Below are positions 44,526 to 56,323 of a stretch of DNA of 64,000 bases, in pieces (within the stretch, counting starts at the first letter, position 1; every line of letters starts with the position of its first letter). The translations under genes and the position numbers were made by a program. Under the pieces are notes generated by a model. The model did not search any database and was not told the DNA's origin. It worked only from the letters and a program-made list of their open reading frames with translations. Source of the DNA: Aurifilum marmelostoma (lineage: Eukaryota; Ascomycota; Sordariomycetes; Diaporthales; Cryphonectriaceae); NCBI GenBank assembly GCA_027559495.1, contig JAMXSV010000003.1:4340001-4404000 (forward strand). The letters are read 5' to 3'.

Positions 44526-47500
44526 CTACGCACGACTCGCCACCTCCTCACACTCCATACGATGCTTCTTCCAGTCCTTTTTCTGACACTCTACCGAGCA
44601 GTATTGAACCTTGAGGCACCGCATACACTTCTTGAGCGCCACCCCGCCGTTATCCTCCCTGGTTGCGCCGCAACTACGACACCGCGGGATCTCGCCTCCT
44701 GGTCCTCTGTACCCGGTAGCAGCTGCAACGGTATCGTTGAGCATGTTAGGGTCGACGACCAGCTCTGCCAACGACGAGGCAAAAAAGGGGCTGATGGCGA
44801 TGCGCGTGGCAAATCGCGAGGCCGTGTCCCACTCAGGCAGGCTGATAAAGTTGTCGGGCAGCTTGCCGGCGCCGCAGCTGCAGATCACCTGCCGGCCGGG
44901 GTCGGTGCTCAGGGGGATATTGGCACCGGGCAGCGCGTATTCGCAACCCGTTGCGTGCTTGTGGCTCCAGGTCCTGCACCGTTCGGCGAGGGACGGCAGG
45001 GCCTTCTTCCACAGGGCGAGCTCGGTGTCGTCGACCATCAGGCTGCAGCACTCGAGGTTGCGCAGGATGAGGAGGAACGTCTCGAGGACGCGGGAGTTGA
45101 TGAGGTCCGCGGTGAGTGGCATGACAGCGGCATCGATGACGACGTTGGCATTGGCGGCATCGAGACGGATGGCGGATACAAAGATGAGCATATGGACGCC
45201 GGTTTGGGGGTGCTGGAGGGAAAACAGGCCTGTCTGACCGCCCTGTAGTCCCGAAGAGACCATGAACATTGTGAAGAGAGACTCTTTGAAGTTCATGCGG
45301 GTCGTCGAGGCAGGACTTGTGGGGGACTCCTCTTGTCCGCGCTGGTCGCGCTCACGCGCAGAGAACATCAACGAGGTCAGGGTCGGGAGGAAGCTGAGCC
45401 GGGTGCTCTTGGACAAATCGAGAATAGGGAGGGTGTCCAGGTTCACATGTGGGAGGCTGAGAGTGACGGGCAGAGGCACCTGAGTGGTATTTGCAAAGAC
45501 AGCCGGGAAGATGAAATCGTCGAGCTCTCGCGAGGTGGCAGGATCAGCAAGTGTCGCAATGATCTCAATGTACCCTGATGTCCGAGCAATGCGTGTCTTG
45601 CTACCATCCTTGATGACTGGCGCTGGGAACTTGAGCTCGAAAGCTACCCCTGCGTCTCCCAGAGAGACTTGAAATACGCATGGAGATGTCTTGTGTATTT
45701 CTACCGCCGCTTTTTCGGCCAGTAACTGCTTGCCTTTCGCGGAGGTTATTGGTAGGTGGCCAGTGATGGAGGTGATGGAACCCGTTGAGTTTAGTTCACA
45801 CGAGAAGTGCGGTTCAATCTCTTGGGTAGTAGAATGGGTTCGATTCTCCGGTTTCAGACTGTTGTACACTGGGTGATCAAGTTGACGTGCCGGATATCTG
45901 GTGATGTGCACAGCGTCTGTATTTTCCAAGCTGGTGCTGCAGATTTCCAACACGTCACCCATGTCTGACGCGTGCGCAAACATTTGTCGGTTGCCGTCGT
46001 TGTTCTGTACACGCAGGGACACTTTGGTTCGACTGGGATCATGCTGCACCGCTGCAGCTGGCACGCAGAACGACACGATCATGTCCTTACCTATAGTGGG
46101 CCAGATCGTGACGATAAGCCCGGAGTCGCCGCCTTCCCTAAAGGACTCGATCTTGCCAAAGTTGATCTGAACATCATCAAATAGGCTTTCCACGGGCTGT
46201 TGATCGCCGACCTGGACTGAGATGCATCCCCGGACCGACAAGGGAATACTGGTCAGATTTCCAACCTGTTGTAGAGGCTTCAGCTGATCTGCCGGCACCA
46301 CGGTGGTGACATAGACCCCTTCAGGGACGTTGGGCCATGTTGAGAGAGCGTTTCTTCCGACGCGCGCAATTTCGGACCACATTGGTCTGTACAATCCCTG
46401 CATCTCCATTGAAAGCGATAGTTGCGGCTCGGCGATGCCATCTACTACCCGTCCGCAGACAGCCTGTCCATCAGTATCAACACATTGTAGCAGCCTCTTG
46501 ATGAATGCAGAAAAGCCGCCGTGATGGTGTGTCGGGAAAGTAGTGTTGTACTGTTTCAACATATTTTCATAGACAAGCAGGATGGGTTTAGCCAGGCCAG
46601 ACGCGTCCACCCTGAGCCGCGGCCAAGTTGTTTCGCCGCTTGCATGGCGGTTCTCTTTCCAAGACAAATGCTGACGGATGCTAGAGGCTGCTGGGGCGGT
46701 TTGGGCGGCCGATGCAGCCAGCATATACTCGTCGATGTGTGACACTGCTGCTGCATTCGTCCAATACTCCACAGGACTGATTCCTAGAAGAGTCGACAGC
46801 GTGCTGAAGGGCCCACCAAGGAGCTCGTCCATCTGTCCACCGGCATAGTTGGTCGTTGTCTCTGTGTACAATGTGGACCATGTCTTGCTCTTGAGAAGTG
46901 GCGCGGCCGACACGAGGACGCTCAGTGTCCCTGACAGATCAGAGAGGCCTCCTGTCTCGATCACATCGAACTTTGCTGGAGCCTTCTGTAAGACATACTC
47001 GCGATTGTCCAGCTCTAGAGGACATGGGCTGAATTGTCGCCTGTAGAGGTTGGCTGTGACTTTTCCCGTCTGCACCAGGTGTTGGAGAGTGTGGCAGAAT
47101 GCGAGGCAGTCGGCTGCTGCGAACCGTACGACGAGGTGCTGTGACAGTATCATTTCCTGTAAGGCTTTGGTCCATTCTGAAAATTGGAGTTGAGCGGTTG
47201 AGATAAGCCTAGCTCCAGGTTTCTGAGCCTCATCGTCAGGAATGACCGCCCGCAGCGGCGAGGTCTCGGTCAGCTGCGCCTGGGCTGCGGCCAGATGAAA
47301 GCTCAGAAGGGGGTTACAGATGGGAGATAAGACAGTGGTGGATAACAGCATATTTGCCCCTTGGTGGGTATGACGCGCCTTCGGGTCCGTGAACAAGGGG
47401 TTCGGGGTCTTGTTGCCTTTGACAGGATTGCCGAGCGTCCCCGTCTCTAGCCAGGACTCCAAGGCAGCCTCCAGGTTACTGTCTCCCAGGGACTGGAAGC

Positions 47501-48261
47501 CAAGTGGCGCAGTTGCCCTAGCGCCTCCATGCTTCAGTGCTTGTCTGCAGTCATTGTGGTCTCTGAGCTGCCTGACTTTGTCTAGGGACTCCGCAAACTT
47601 GGCATGATGGCTGTGCGCATCCTCGCTTGACAAGAAGCTGAGGTACGCTGACCAGATGTCGTGGACGGAGGCCAGGGTGTTTGCGTCGGCAAAGCGGATC
47701 TTGTCGCTGAATTTTGACGCTTCCCACTTGATAGGTGAAGAGGAGATTGCCAAAAGGCCCAGGATGTGCTGCTTCAGGACATGCACTGATTCTTCGTCGA
47801 TGTACAGATGATAGTACAGGTTCCATAGAATGTTGCTGGAAATAGTCTGACCCTCGTCAACGAGGAGCGTCATGAAGAGCACATTGCGAGCTGGACTGAA
47901 AGATTAGCGGAAGTGAGACGTTATTACAAGAAAGCCGAGACATACCGACTACTGCATCTTCGTCATCACAACAGGTAATGTCCAGCTTCCTGAGTGCTGC
48001 CGTGTTTGATCCTGTCGAGTCGGACGATCAGTACGTAGACTTCGTCGCACACTGGGAGCGCTCTTGAGCTTACGGGAACCATTTTGGGTGTAGCATGTGT
48101 GCAGGATGTGCCTTAAGTCCCGGCAGCCTAGGAGGAGGATATCTGCCTGAGCTTCTGTCGACTCTGAGTCGTCTACGAGCGGTAGGCATCGTGTCAGGTC
48201 GACTGCAGGCGTGTCTCCTAGGGGGGCTGAAGACGGGAGTGAGGGTTGTTGGCGTGAGCAT
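44526..48261 (-). CDS. DUF4470/MYND zinc-finger protein, about 1205 aa (possible +1 frameshift in exon 1)
   Basis: Large fungal protein with an N-terminal DUF4470-like region: GDTPAVDLTRCLPL, ADILLLGCRDLRHILHT, RKLDITCCDDEDAVVARNVLFMTLL, NILWNLYYHLYIDEES. A C-terminal MYND zinc finger lies in the last about 50 residues (CRSCGAT ... CMRCLKVQYCSVECQKKDW ... H..EC). MYND fingers mediate protein-protein contacts; the function of this family is unknown. Exons: 48261-48074, 48011-47946, 47890-44526, with introns of 62 and 55 nt in frame. Exon 1 reads correctly only if one G of the G6 run 48221-48226 is skipped, giving TPVFSPLGDTPA. Otherwise an unseen upstream exon would have to splice at the CTTCAG just before that run. 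The 3365-nt last exon is uninterrupted. Confidence 0.85.
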
Positions 48262-49116
48262 GGCGTCTAGTCGCGATGCGAGGCTTCAGAACCCCACAGA
48301 GGGCTAGAAGCAAGTGTATGGCCGAGAGAATTGGCGGTGAGTCAATACATCTAGGGTACTTTCAAAACGCCAGAACAATAATCATGAAGATGCTGATGAT
48401 GTTTGATGGCTGGTTGAAAGCACCAGGTTGAGGGCTAGGCAGGCCTAGAAACAGTACAGCAGTCGGGCCCAGCAATGCTGTTGTTGTTTGTACAAGGTGA
48501 CTAAAAAACAAAAGCCAGGGGTTTCAAAGGTCCTAGTGGACCACACAGTAAGGGACACTACAGGGGCGGGGCAGCACATCCCATGCAGCCCTAACCCTGA
48601 AATGCTCACTATCCCAATGCACTGTACTCATGGCAGTCTGTAAATCGGCAGCACTCAGGCGATATTAAATGCCCAAGGTGCAAACTTCGAGGCCAGGCAG
48701 AATTGTGGTGGGCTTAATAGATGCCAATAACATCGCGTTAGGAGCCAAAGATCTGACATAGTGATGGAGCGTCCGAGACATCATTTTTGGGACTTTGCAA
48801 ATCTATGTTGTTGCCGCGATAAACGTCAGTGCCTCGAAACTTCACCATAGGGGGGCATGCATATACCGTACTGTGTGTGAATTTCCCATGGATATGAATA
48901 TATCGAACGTACAGTGTAATACTATCTACATACGAATGCCACTGCTCCACGCAGAGCCAGAAGCCCCACCTCAGCCTTGATTCTTGACAGACTTCAGAGT
49001 ACACGTTTCTTTGCCGTGTTTGTCGATGGTCTCCGTACTATATCCCGTCCACAAGCCCCAACATATTGGATACCAAATTCGGCCAATCTGCTATCAAGCT
49101 TGCCCGCCCGAGAGGC
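48262..49116. other. Intergenic spacer
   Basis: 5' flank of the MYND gene and 3' flank of the xylanase. It contains CCCTAACCCTGA (about 48588-48599), a telomere-like motif. No gene. Confidence 0.5.
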
Positions 49117-49859
49117 TCAGCCATCGATCGAGTACTTAGAGCTACCACCAGCACTGCCCCATCCCTCCGTCGCCAGAACCTGGTAGTCCAGCGAGCCCAG
49201 GTTCATGCCCAGCGCGGCCCACGCGTCGAAGTGGCAGCTGGTCGTGACAGTGCCGCTGTTGGCGCTCGAGGAATCGCGGTTCGAGATGTACTGATCAAAA
49301 GTCGCCGTGCCCTGGATAGAGGGCTGGTTCACCTGCTGGTGCTTCCAGATAGTGTAGGTGGCCCCGTCACACTCGACGGTGCCCATCTGCGTGCCCTGGG
49401 CCGAGCCCGCGCCGTTGCTGGCGAACTCCTGCACGTAGTACTCAACCAGAGGGTCCGTGGACCAGCCGTAGACCGAGACCAGGACGGTGCCCGCGTTGTA
49501 GTCAGTCGTTCCGTTGTAGGTGATGGTCCTGAGATCGCAGGTCAGTCATCGTCGCGGCCCACGACAGCATTTCTAACAGAAATCTGGCTTGTGAATAGTT
49601 ACCTGGTTGTGCCTGTGTTCCAGCCCTTGCCGACGACAAAGTCTCCTGCGCCCGAGAAGGAGACAGAGTACCCGTTGCTCGTCGGCGAGAAGTTGACACT
49701 GCCACCAGTTGTATAGTCCTGGTTGTAGTCCTGGCGCCGTGCAAGGTTGTCGCCGCCTAGGACGAAGTTGGGGGCAACACGCGTAGCGGCGCGCCGAGGG
49801 GATGCCAGAACGCCCGTGATGGCGAAGAACAAAGTGACGAGGTTTGTGAGAGTGTACAT
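49117..49859 (-). CDS. Endo-1,4-beta-xylanase, GH11, 222 aa
   Basis: Secreted hemicellulase that cleaves internal xylan bonds with retention. A signal peptide (about residues 1-19) is followed by a propeptide ending in a KEX2-like LARR site (about 39-42). The GH11 jelly-roll begins at QDYNQDYTTGG. The catalytic pair is visible: the nucleophile Glu in PLVEYYVQE (115) and the acid/base Glu in ATEGWGSAG (207). Exons are 49859-49603 and 49528-49117. The 74-nt intron has GTAACT donor and CTCAG acceptor and completes Arg86 in TTRTITYNG. The length is normal for GH11 and there is no carbohydrate-binding module. Probably induced by xylan and subject to carbon repression as in relatives, but I did not find a convincing XlnR/Xyr1 site upstream. 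Confidence 0.96.
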
Positions 49860-51470
49860 GGTGGGCAGTTATGGCGAGGTATGCTTTTGTTGTTTCGAGT
49901 CTGGTGTTTTGGGTTCAGGAGAATCAGTCCTAATCTGGGCTTCGCTCGAGACTTTATAAGCTCGAATACTTCCAACATGTATCCTATAGGGATGCAAAAA
50001 TTCGGGTGACTAGATTCACATGGAAGCTATTGTTCCGAAGGTCGACCCTTTGCACGAAGTATCACCTGCTAACACTTGATATTCATCATACGTTTGTGTA
50101 TGAGGGTCTACAGGCCAAGTTCTGTTCCCGTCGCCAATTGGATGTGGCAGCCACTGATGTTCATCAATCTGGTGTCTTGATTATATTATACAAGGCGGGC
50201 CCTGACAGACGAGTGGTGCAGCCGCCACACTGTTTTCCTGGTTCCGCCAATTCATCCGCCTGGGCCCACCACCCTGCCAAAGGTAATTAATACATTAATC
50301 CTCGCATTGTTGTGGCACACACATTTCACTTGTTCTCATATAAATGACACAGCATTATGCCTCACCTGCGTTCGCCATGCGAAGGTAATATATGCCCTAC
50401 AGAGCATCCAACCTTCTAGCTCAGAGGCTGTGGGCTATTTGCGAGGTAGCACCCGGGCCAAGGGAAGGAAGAAAAATAAAATATATTCTTACTATACGCC
50501 AGGTTTTAGAACTGTGGGGTTATGAGGATCCCGTAACCTTATATTTTGCCCGGCATTCCTGTAGATAGCGCTGGTCAGACGTGCGTCATGATGTATCTGT
50601 CGCGATCGTCAGTGCGATTTGCATTGACCTGCATATATTTCCACAGTGCCCGGGGAAGACCTTGGCCGCGGGCACCATTGTATTACCCTGCTGAGGGTTC
50701 GTGGCAGGTCATGAAGGGAATACTTTCGTAAGACTGTGCAAGAGTGACGTATGGACATGTTGATATCCAGTAATCAAGTACATATTGTATTGACCATGGG
50801 ATACCCGGGCGATCACTATAGTGACAATACCACTCCTGTGATCTTGGGGTAGGGTAATTACTGGGACGACTACACAAGACCTGACGTTTGGATTTTTGTT
50901 CAACAATTTCTATTTGGCGGCCCAGTTTTCGGCAGATGACTGTCGGCAATGGCTACAACGGACTGCAGAGCGCCTCGAAGCACAATACCAATCAAGCATG
51001 CTGTCCCTCTCCATCTGTGTCACCCACACAGCATTGGGGGCCAATTGAATGCACACTGATGCGGCATAGCGTCATGTTGTTGGTTTGGGCGATACGCATG
51101 CGTGGCCGCGGCCCGGACGACATTGCGACTTTTTCGTAGTATCATTAAATGATTGGTCTGCTTTACTGCACGTTGGCTGGACGAATGCACCTTTTCATGC
51201 AGATTTGTGGTTAGGTCGGTAGGCCTCCTGCATGCAGCCCGTTGATCACTTGACGCTTCAGTACAGCTCTTGTCCTCGCCGTCCCGACGTGATCGAAGCT
51301 GCGTCAGCAGTAAGTATATGATGCTTCGCAAAGCAGCATCATTCATGCACAGTGTTCCTTCTCGACTCATGCTGAACTTATCACTTCCGAGTGACGCATT
51401 GCCTTACATATCCACAAAGTCTTTTCAAAAATAAAAAAAATTACACGCAGAAAGCCCTTCCCTAAGCAAA
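49860..51470. other. Long intergenic region upstream of xylanase
   Basis: 1.6 kb between divergent genes (xylanase -, BTB-like +). It should hold the xylanase promoter. GTGGGG near 50512 fits the CreA consensus SYGGRG but is too short to call. No gene seen. Confidence 0.5.
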
Positions 51471-52944
51471 ATGTGCGAGATCGTGGAGGTCGTCCCGGGA
51501 GGAGACCTCCTGATCAGTCTCACTGTACCAGCAAAGGTCTCTGAGAATACATGCATGGATCAAAGCGATCAACAGTCAAGCCCTGAAGTTGGGTCGGAAC
51601 GGATAGCGGCTGAAAATAGCCGGGATCGGACTGCACAGGAAGCGACAACAAGCTCGTCAACAGCTGAAGATACCCAGGACACAGGTGACGTTGCAACGAC
51701 AACAACAACAGGCTCATTGCCACCTGAAGACAGGCAAGGGCCGGAACCAGATCTCACCGACACATCCACGGGTCCATCTCTTGCATTGAGCGAGGATGAA
51801 AACAATGACGAGCCACAGCAGCCCGCAGCTAGATTCAAAGTCTCGTCCAGGCATCTGACTGTGTCGTGTCCCCGCTTCGAGAAGATGTTGTCAGGAGACT
51901 GGACGGAAGCCAATCATGTCTACTCAGATGGCTGTCGTCATGTTGACATCGACGCAGACTTTGATCCCGAGGCACTACGGATTGTCTTGAATATCCTGCA
52001 CGGCAAGACACGCAGCGTTCCGAGAAACGTTGGCGTCGACATGTTGGCTCAGGTAGCAGTGGTTGTAGATGACTTTGGCTGCCACGAAGCGGTGCAGATC
52101 TGGTCGGACCTGTGGATCGAGAAGTTGACGAGCGGCATACAGACGACCTCAGACTGGGCTGGTGAGGATCTTGTCAGCTGGCTGTTGATCTCTGTGGTGC
52201 TCGGGAGATCGTCCTTGTGCCGAAAGGTCTCGCGCGCGGCGATCCTGCATTGGAGGAACCCGATCAACTCCTCAGGTCTCCCAATACCTGCAGGTGTGGA
52301 CGGTAAGTGTCATGCTCGAAAGCATATGAATCCTGAGCATATGACGTGCATCGAGACAACGCTAATCAAGTCGCATAGACATTGTCAACCGCGAGAGGGC
52401 CGAAGCCATCAAAGGGCTTCTCAACGTGCTGTACGACTTCATTAACACTCTGACCGAGGACAACAGCCTGTACACCACGGAGCACAGATGCATGCTGCTC
52501 GGTTCTTTGCTCCGACAAATGGCTGGCCGAGGAATCCCCTGGACTCGGCCCGACGCACCGTTCCCCGGCCAGAGCTTCATGGACATAGCCGGTACACTCA
52601 CCACGCTCTCGACTCCCACGTGTTGCTGCGGCCAAATGATACCTCATTCCACGGTGCGGCACTTAGGTCGAAAATTGAAAAAGTCCGAGAGGCGGAGGTT
52701 GGACTACTGGGGTATGGAAGTGCCCAAGCCACCATCAGTCGCGGTCCATGACCTCCTGGCCCAAGACGTTCGGCGCTTGAAGAGGAACATCAGGGGCTCG
52801 GATCTTAAAAACTATCGTTGGAGAGTATTTGAAGAAGATGATGCTGAGGAGATGTACATATCGGATGCTTCGGAAACGCCATCTGTTCCTGAGGAGGATG
52901 AAAATAGCCCAGTTGCAGCAGAGGCAGCCGTGCCCGGTTATTGA
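51471..52944 (+). CDS. BTB/POZ-like fungal protein, 465 aa
   Basis: Exons are 51471-52302 and 52379-52944. The 76-nt intron has a GTAAGT donor and a GCTAATC branch site. The N-terminal about 115 residues are low-complexity and acidic. A BTB/POZ-like fold follows (about 118-220): FKVSSRHLTVSCPRFEKML, then HVDIDADFDPEALRIVLNILHGKT and an alpha-helical continuation. This is the pattern of the large fungal family annotated BTB/POZ or 'nuclear pore-like' proteins. The C-terminal half contains DIVNRERAEAIKGLLNVLYD and TPTCCCGQ, and ends in an acidic tail. BTB domains mediate dimerisation or Cul3 adaptor roles; no partner can be named here. A first motif (MCEIVEVVPGGDLLISL) resembles the first BTB strand, so the low-complexity block may be an insertion within the domain. 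Confidence 0.8.
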
Positions 52945-53993
52945 ATTTCCAAGGCACGATCGTCAGGATCGTCACTGCTATGAAACGGCAAAGACGTCAA
53001 ACGCTGTTTAATGCTAACAAACCGAGTGGTTGTTTCCTTAGCAGTGAAGAAACTTGATATCTCGAGATGCACAGTGACACAAAGGCCTCTTATATGCTCA
53101 ATAGATAGGTCAAATAGAGAGACTCAAGCTTCATTGTCGCTCTCTCACACCACCGAGGAGGAATATCAGCCGTTTCAGGGGCTTCAGGGGATGTCTGGGT
53201 TTTCAGGTGAAAGTCAAATAGTCAGAAGATGACTGGCACGTTTATTTATTATGTTTGTCTGCTCTATGGTCGAGGTATAGTCCTGAAGGTCGCAGAAATA
53301 ACCTTAAAAGGTGGAAGGGGGGGGGGGGGTTAATGGGGTCTTACATTCCATTTCGAACGTCAGATGCTGCCATTGAGGCAGCCCTGGGAATGATTTTTTT
53401 TTCCCCGTTCTCTTTTTTTTTCTGTCTTTTTCCCCCGTTCTTTTTCAGCCGCCTTTCTGAGGTTTGATAGTTGAAACCTTTCGATTTGTTATTACTTTCA
53501 AACCTCATTAGTGACAAGTTTTTGTCCGCGCCACGTGCAAGTACAGTAATTATCTTGATTTCGAGCAGGCTAATCATCTGGTTGCTCCGTCTTTGTTTGA
53601 TCCAGCATTTGAATTTCAAGCCGTTGCGAAGGAGATGGTGGGTTAAGTAATAAAAGCAAGCATCCGGAAGCGGGAACGATGAGGATTACCTTGTTTATTA
53701 TTCTCTACTTTCGTCACAGCTCAACACTTGCATGTGGATCATAGACATACAGAAACGTTGCGCACGCAATTGGGAGCTCCTCCGCGCCCACCAAGCCGGA
53801 CTGCATTTCGTTGAGCCGACGTCAGAGCCGCCGGTCACCCCACATAATCATGCAGTCTATCGAGGCGGGGATATGGAGAGACATTCATGCATGAACAACT
53901 ATCACTAACCATTTATTTCATCGATCCAGGTGCAGCCTACTTCCAGTCATTACCTGTGCACGCTTTGCTGGGTCCAAAGTCTCTCCGACCTCC
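52945..53993. other. Intergenic spacer
   Basis: No gene seen. A G13 tract lies at 53317-53329 and T-rich runs at 53393-53450. Promoter side of the next gene. Confidence 0.5.
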
Positions 53994-56177
53994 ATGGCAT
54001 CTCTTCCAGATGACTACCTCGAGCGCGTCTACTCGGGCGTGCTCGGGAAGCTCGTAGGCGTCTACCTAGGCCGCCCCTTCGAGGGCTGGACACACCAAAA
54101 AATCATGCAGACCCTGGGAGAAATCCGCTTCTACGTTCACGACCATCCAAAAGTGCCAGCCTCCCCCTTCGACCCGAGCCTGGGCTCGGCGCGGGACCAC
54201 GGCCTGCCGCTGGTCGTAACAGACGACGACGTCTCGGGGACGTTTACCTTTGTGCGTGCGCTGGAGGAACACGGCTTCACGCCTGACATCACGAGCGAGC
54301 AGGTCGGCAAGACGTGGCTGAACCAGATCATTGAGGGCCAGACGATCCTCTGGTGGGGCGGCAGAGGTGTGTCGACGGAGCACACGGCGTATCTGAACCT
54401 CAAGGACGGCATCCCCGGCCCTCGGAGCGGCGCCATTGCGACCAACGGGCGCACGGTGGCAGAGCAGATCGGGGCGCAGATCTTTATCGATGGGTGGGCT
54501 ATGGTCGCGCCTGGGAATCCGAAGCTGGCTGCTCGTCTGGCCAGGGAGGCGGGCAGCGTGAGCCATGATGGCGAGTCTGTTCATGCTGCTGTGCTCTGGG
54601 CTGCTATGGAGGCGGAGGCTTTCGTCTCCAAGGATGTCGATCACTTGCTCGATACGGGACTGCAGTTTGTACCCAGTCACTCGGCGATTGCTGCAATGGT
54701 GGCCGATGTTCGCGCGTGGCACTCTGAGGACAAAGGCAGCAACTGGCTGGCGACGAGACAGAAGATTGAGGACAAGTACGGGTATGACAAGTACTGCGGT
54801 GTGTGCCATGTCATGCCAAACCATGGCATCATGATCTTGGCATTGCTCTACGGCGGACATGATTTCACAGAAGCGATGCACATCATCAACACCTGCGGCT
54901 GGGACACGGACTGTAACTCGGGCAATGTGGGCTGTCTCGTGGCCTTGATGCACGGCATGGATGCGTTTCGAGGCACCACAGACTGGCGAGGTCCGGTGGC
55001 CGACAGGGCCTTGATTTCGAGCGCAGATGGAGGGTTTTCTATTGCTAACGCGGCGAGCATTGCCATTGAGATCGCCAACCTGGGGCGGCGGATCGCTGGA
55101 CAAGATCCCCTCCCACCACCCAAAGATGGGGCACAATTCCACTTCAGCCTTCCTGGAAGTGTGCAGGGTTTCAGGGTCACTGATGATGCCGCCACCATCG
55201 CTCAAGAGTATGACGAGAGTCGGGACAGCAGCGGTCTTGTCATTAGTTGCTCTGACCTGGATCAGTCGCATGAATCCGTCGAGGTCCTGACTGACACCTT
55301 CATGGGCAAGGATGTTTTGAAGATGCCCTTGTATACTCTAATGGCGTCACCTCTCGTCTATCCAGGACAGACACTGAAGGCAAAAGTCAGCCTGCCTAGC
55401 GACAGCAAATCTTCAGCCACCGTCTCTCTCCGCATCAAAGTCTATGGTCCACGAGATGAGCTTCAAACTAAGGATAGTAAGGCTGTAACTCTTGAGCCTG
55501 GCCAAGAACAAATTCTCCATTGGACCCTCCCGGATGACTTCGACAGCCAGCCGATCCAGGCAGTCGGTGTTGCCGTGCGTGCAAGGGATGAGAAATTCAC
55601 GGGCAAGGTCGTCCTGGACAACCTGGGCTGGACAGGCACCCCGAAGCTGGTCTTGAAGAAACCATCGATAGGTGGACGTCCTGGCCAGTTCTGGCTCAGG
55701 GCATGGGTGAAGGCAGTTGATGCAGTGCATCCCTGGATGGGTTCTCTTCTCTGCATTGTGCACAACCGCGGAGAGGGTATACTCATCCATGGCACGCGAG
55801 ACTGGACAGACTATCGCGTCACCGTCTCGGAATTTACTGTTAAACTGGGTGAGTCCGCTGGCATCGCCATCCGGGTCAGGGGCCTCAACAGATATTATGC
55901 TTTAGTGTTTTCCGAAAAGGGAACCGGGGTATCTCTAGTGAAAGCTCTAGATGACAGGAGGATTATACTGGCTTCGGCAGACTTGTCGTGGGGACTGGAT
56001 GACAAGTATGAAGTCACGTTGCGGGCATATGGGTCGCACATAGTGGGTAGCGTTGTTGGCACTGGAGTTGAGCTGACTGCTGAGGATGATCAATATCGCG
56101 GAGGGGGTGTGGGCTTGGTAGTCACGGCCGGATCACTGTCAGTCGGTCCTATCAAGATCGAGTCGAGTGGTCATTAG
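53994..56177 (+). CDS. ADP-ribosylglycohydrolase (DraG-type) fused to a C-terminal beta-rich region, 727 aa
   Basis: Intronless. The N-terminal about 380 residues form an ADP-ribosylglycohydrolase/ADP-ribosyl-acceptor-hydrolase fold: GVLGKLVGVYLGRPFEGW, metal-site TDDD at residues 76-79, and GWDTDCNSGNVG around residue 302, whose Asp residues complete the di-magnesium site. Family members remove ADP-ribose from proteins or hydrolyse related N-glycosidic bonds. The remaining about 350 residues contain no DraG motif and look like one or two beta-sandwich modules (for example WTDYRVTVSEFTVKLGESA, GLNRYYALVF). These are reminiscent of concanavalin/LamG-type folds that bind sugars. The lack of a signal peptide suggests a cytosolic protein. 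The fusion could mean a carbohydrate or nucleoside rather than protein substrate; that is inference. Confidence 0.9.
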   Translation: MASLPDDYLERVYSGVLGKLVGVYLGRPFEGWTHQKIMQTLGEIRFYVHDHPKVPASPFDPSLGSARDHGLPLVVTDDDVSGTFTFVRALEEHGFTPDITSEQVGKTWLNQIIEGQTILWWGGRGVSTEHTAYLNLKDGIPGPRSGAIATNGRTVAEQIGAQIFIDGWAMVAPGNPKLAARLAREAGSVSHDGESVHAAVLWAAMEAEAFVSKDVDHLLDTGLQFVPSHSAIAAMVADVRAWHSEDKGSNWLATRQKIEDKYGYDKYCGVCHVMPNHGIMILALLYGGHDFTEAMHIINTCGWDTDCNSGNVGCLVALMHGMDAFRGTTDWRGPVADRALISSADGGFSIANAASIAIEIANLGRRIAGQDPLPPPKDGAQFHFSLPGSVQGFRVTDDAATIAQEYDESRDSSGLVISCSDLDQSHESVEVLTDTFMGKDVLKMPLYTLMASPLVYPGQTLKAKVSLPSDSKSSATVSLRIKVYGPRDELQTKDSKAVTLEPGQEQILHWTLPDDFDSQPIQAVGVAVRARDEKFTGKVVLDNLGWTGTPKLVLKKPSIGGRPGQFWLRAWVKAVDAVHPWMGSLLCIVHNRGEGILIHGTRDWTDYRVTVSEFTVKLGESAGIAIRVRGLNRYYALVFSEKGTGVSLVKALDDRRIILASADLSWGLDDKYEVTLRAYGSHIVGSVVGTGVELTAEDDQYRGGGVGLVVTAGSLSVGPIKIESSGH

Positions 56178-56323
56178 CAGAGACTTAGTATGTATTTACC
56201 GAGCGACAATTGAGTTACTATGGCAATTGGCAACAAACGCAAGGCTCAATAATCCATGAAGCATGCCATCAGTCACAGAGACCCAGTCTAGGATGCTCAC
56301 GATCCTCCACATCAGATGAGGAG

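Noticed and set aside
44385..45248. 287-codon open frame (+) opposite the MYND finger
   Set aside because: Antisense to the well-supported DUF4470/MYND gene.
54066..55271. 401-codon open frame (-) over the ADP-ribosylglycohydrolase
   Set aside because: Antisense shadow of a strongly supported gene; no motif and no splice context.
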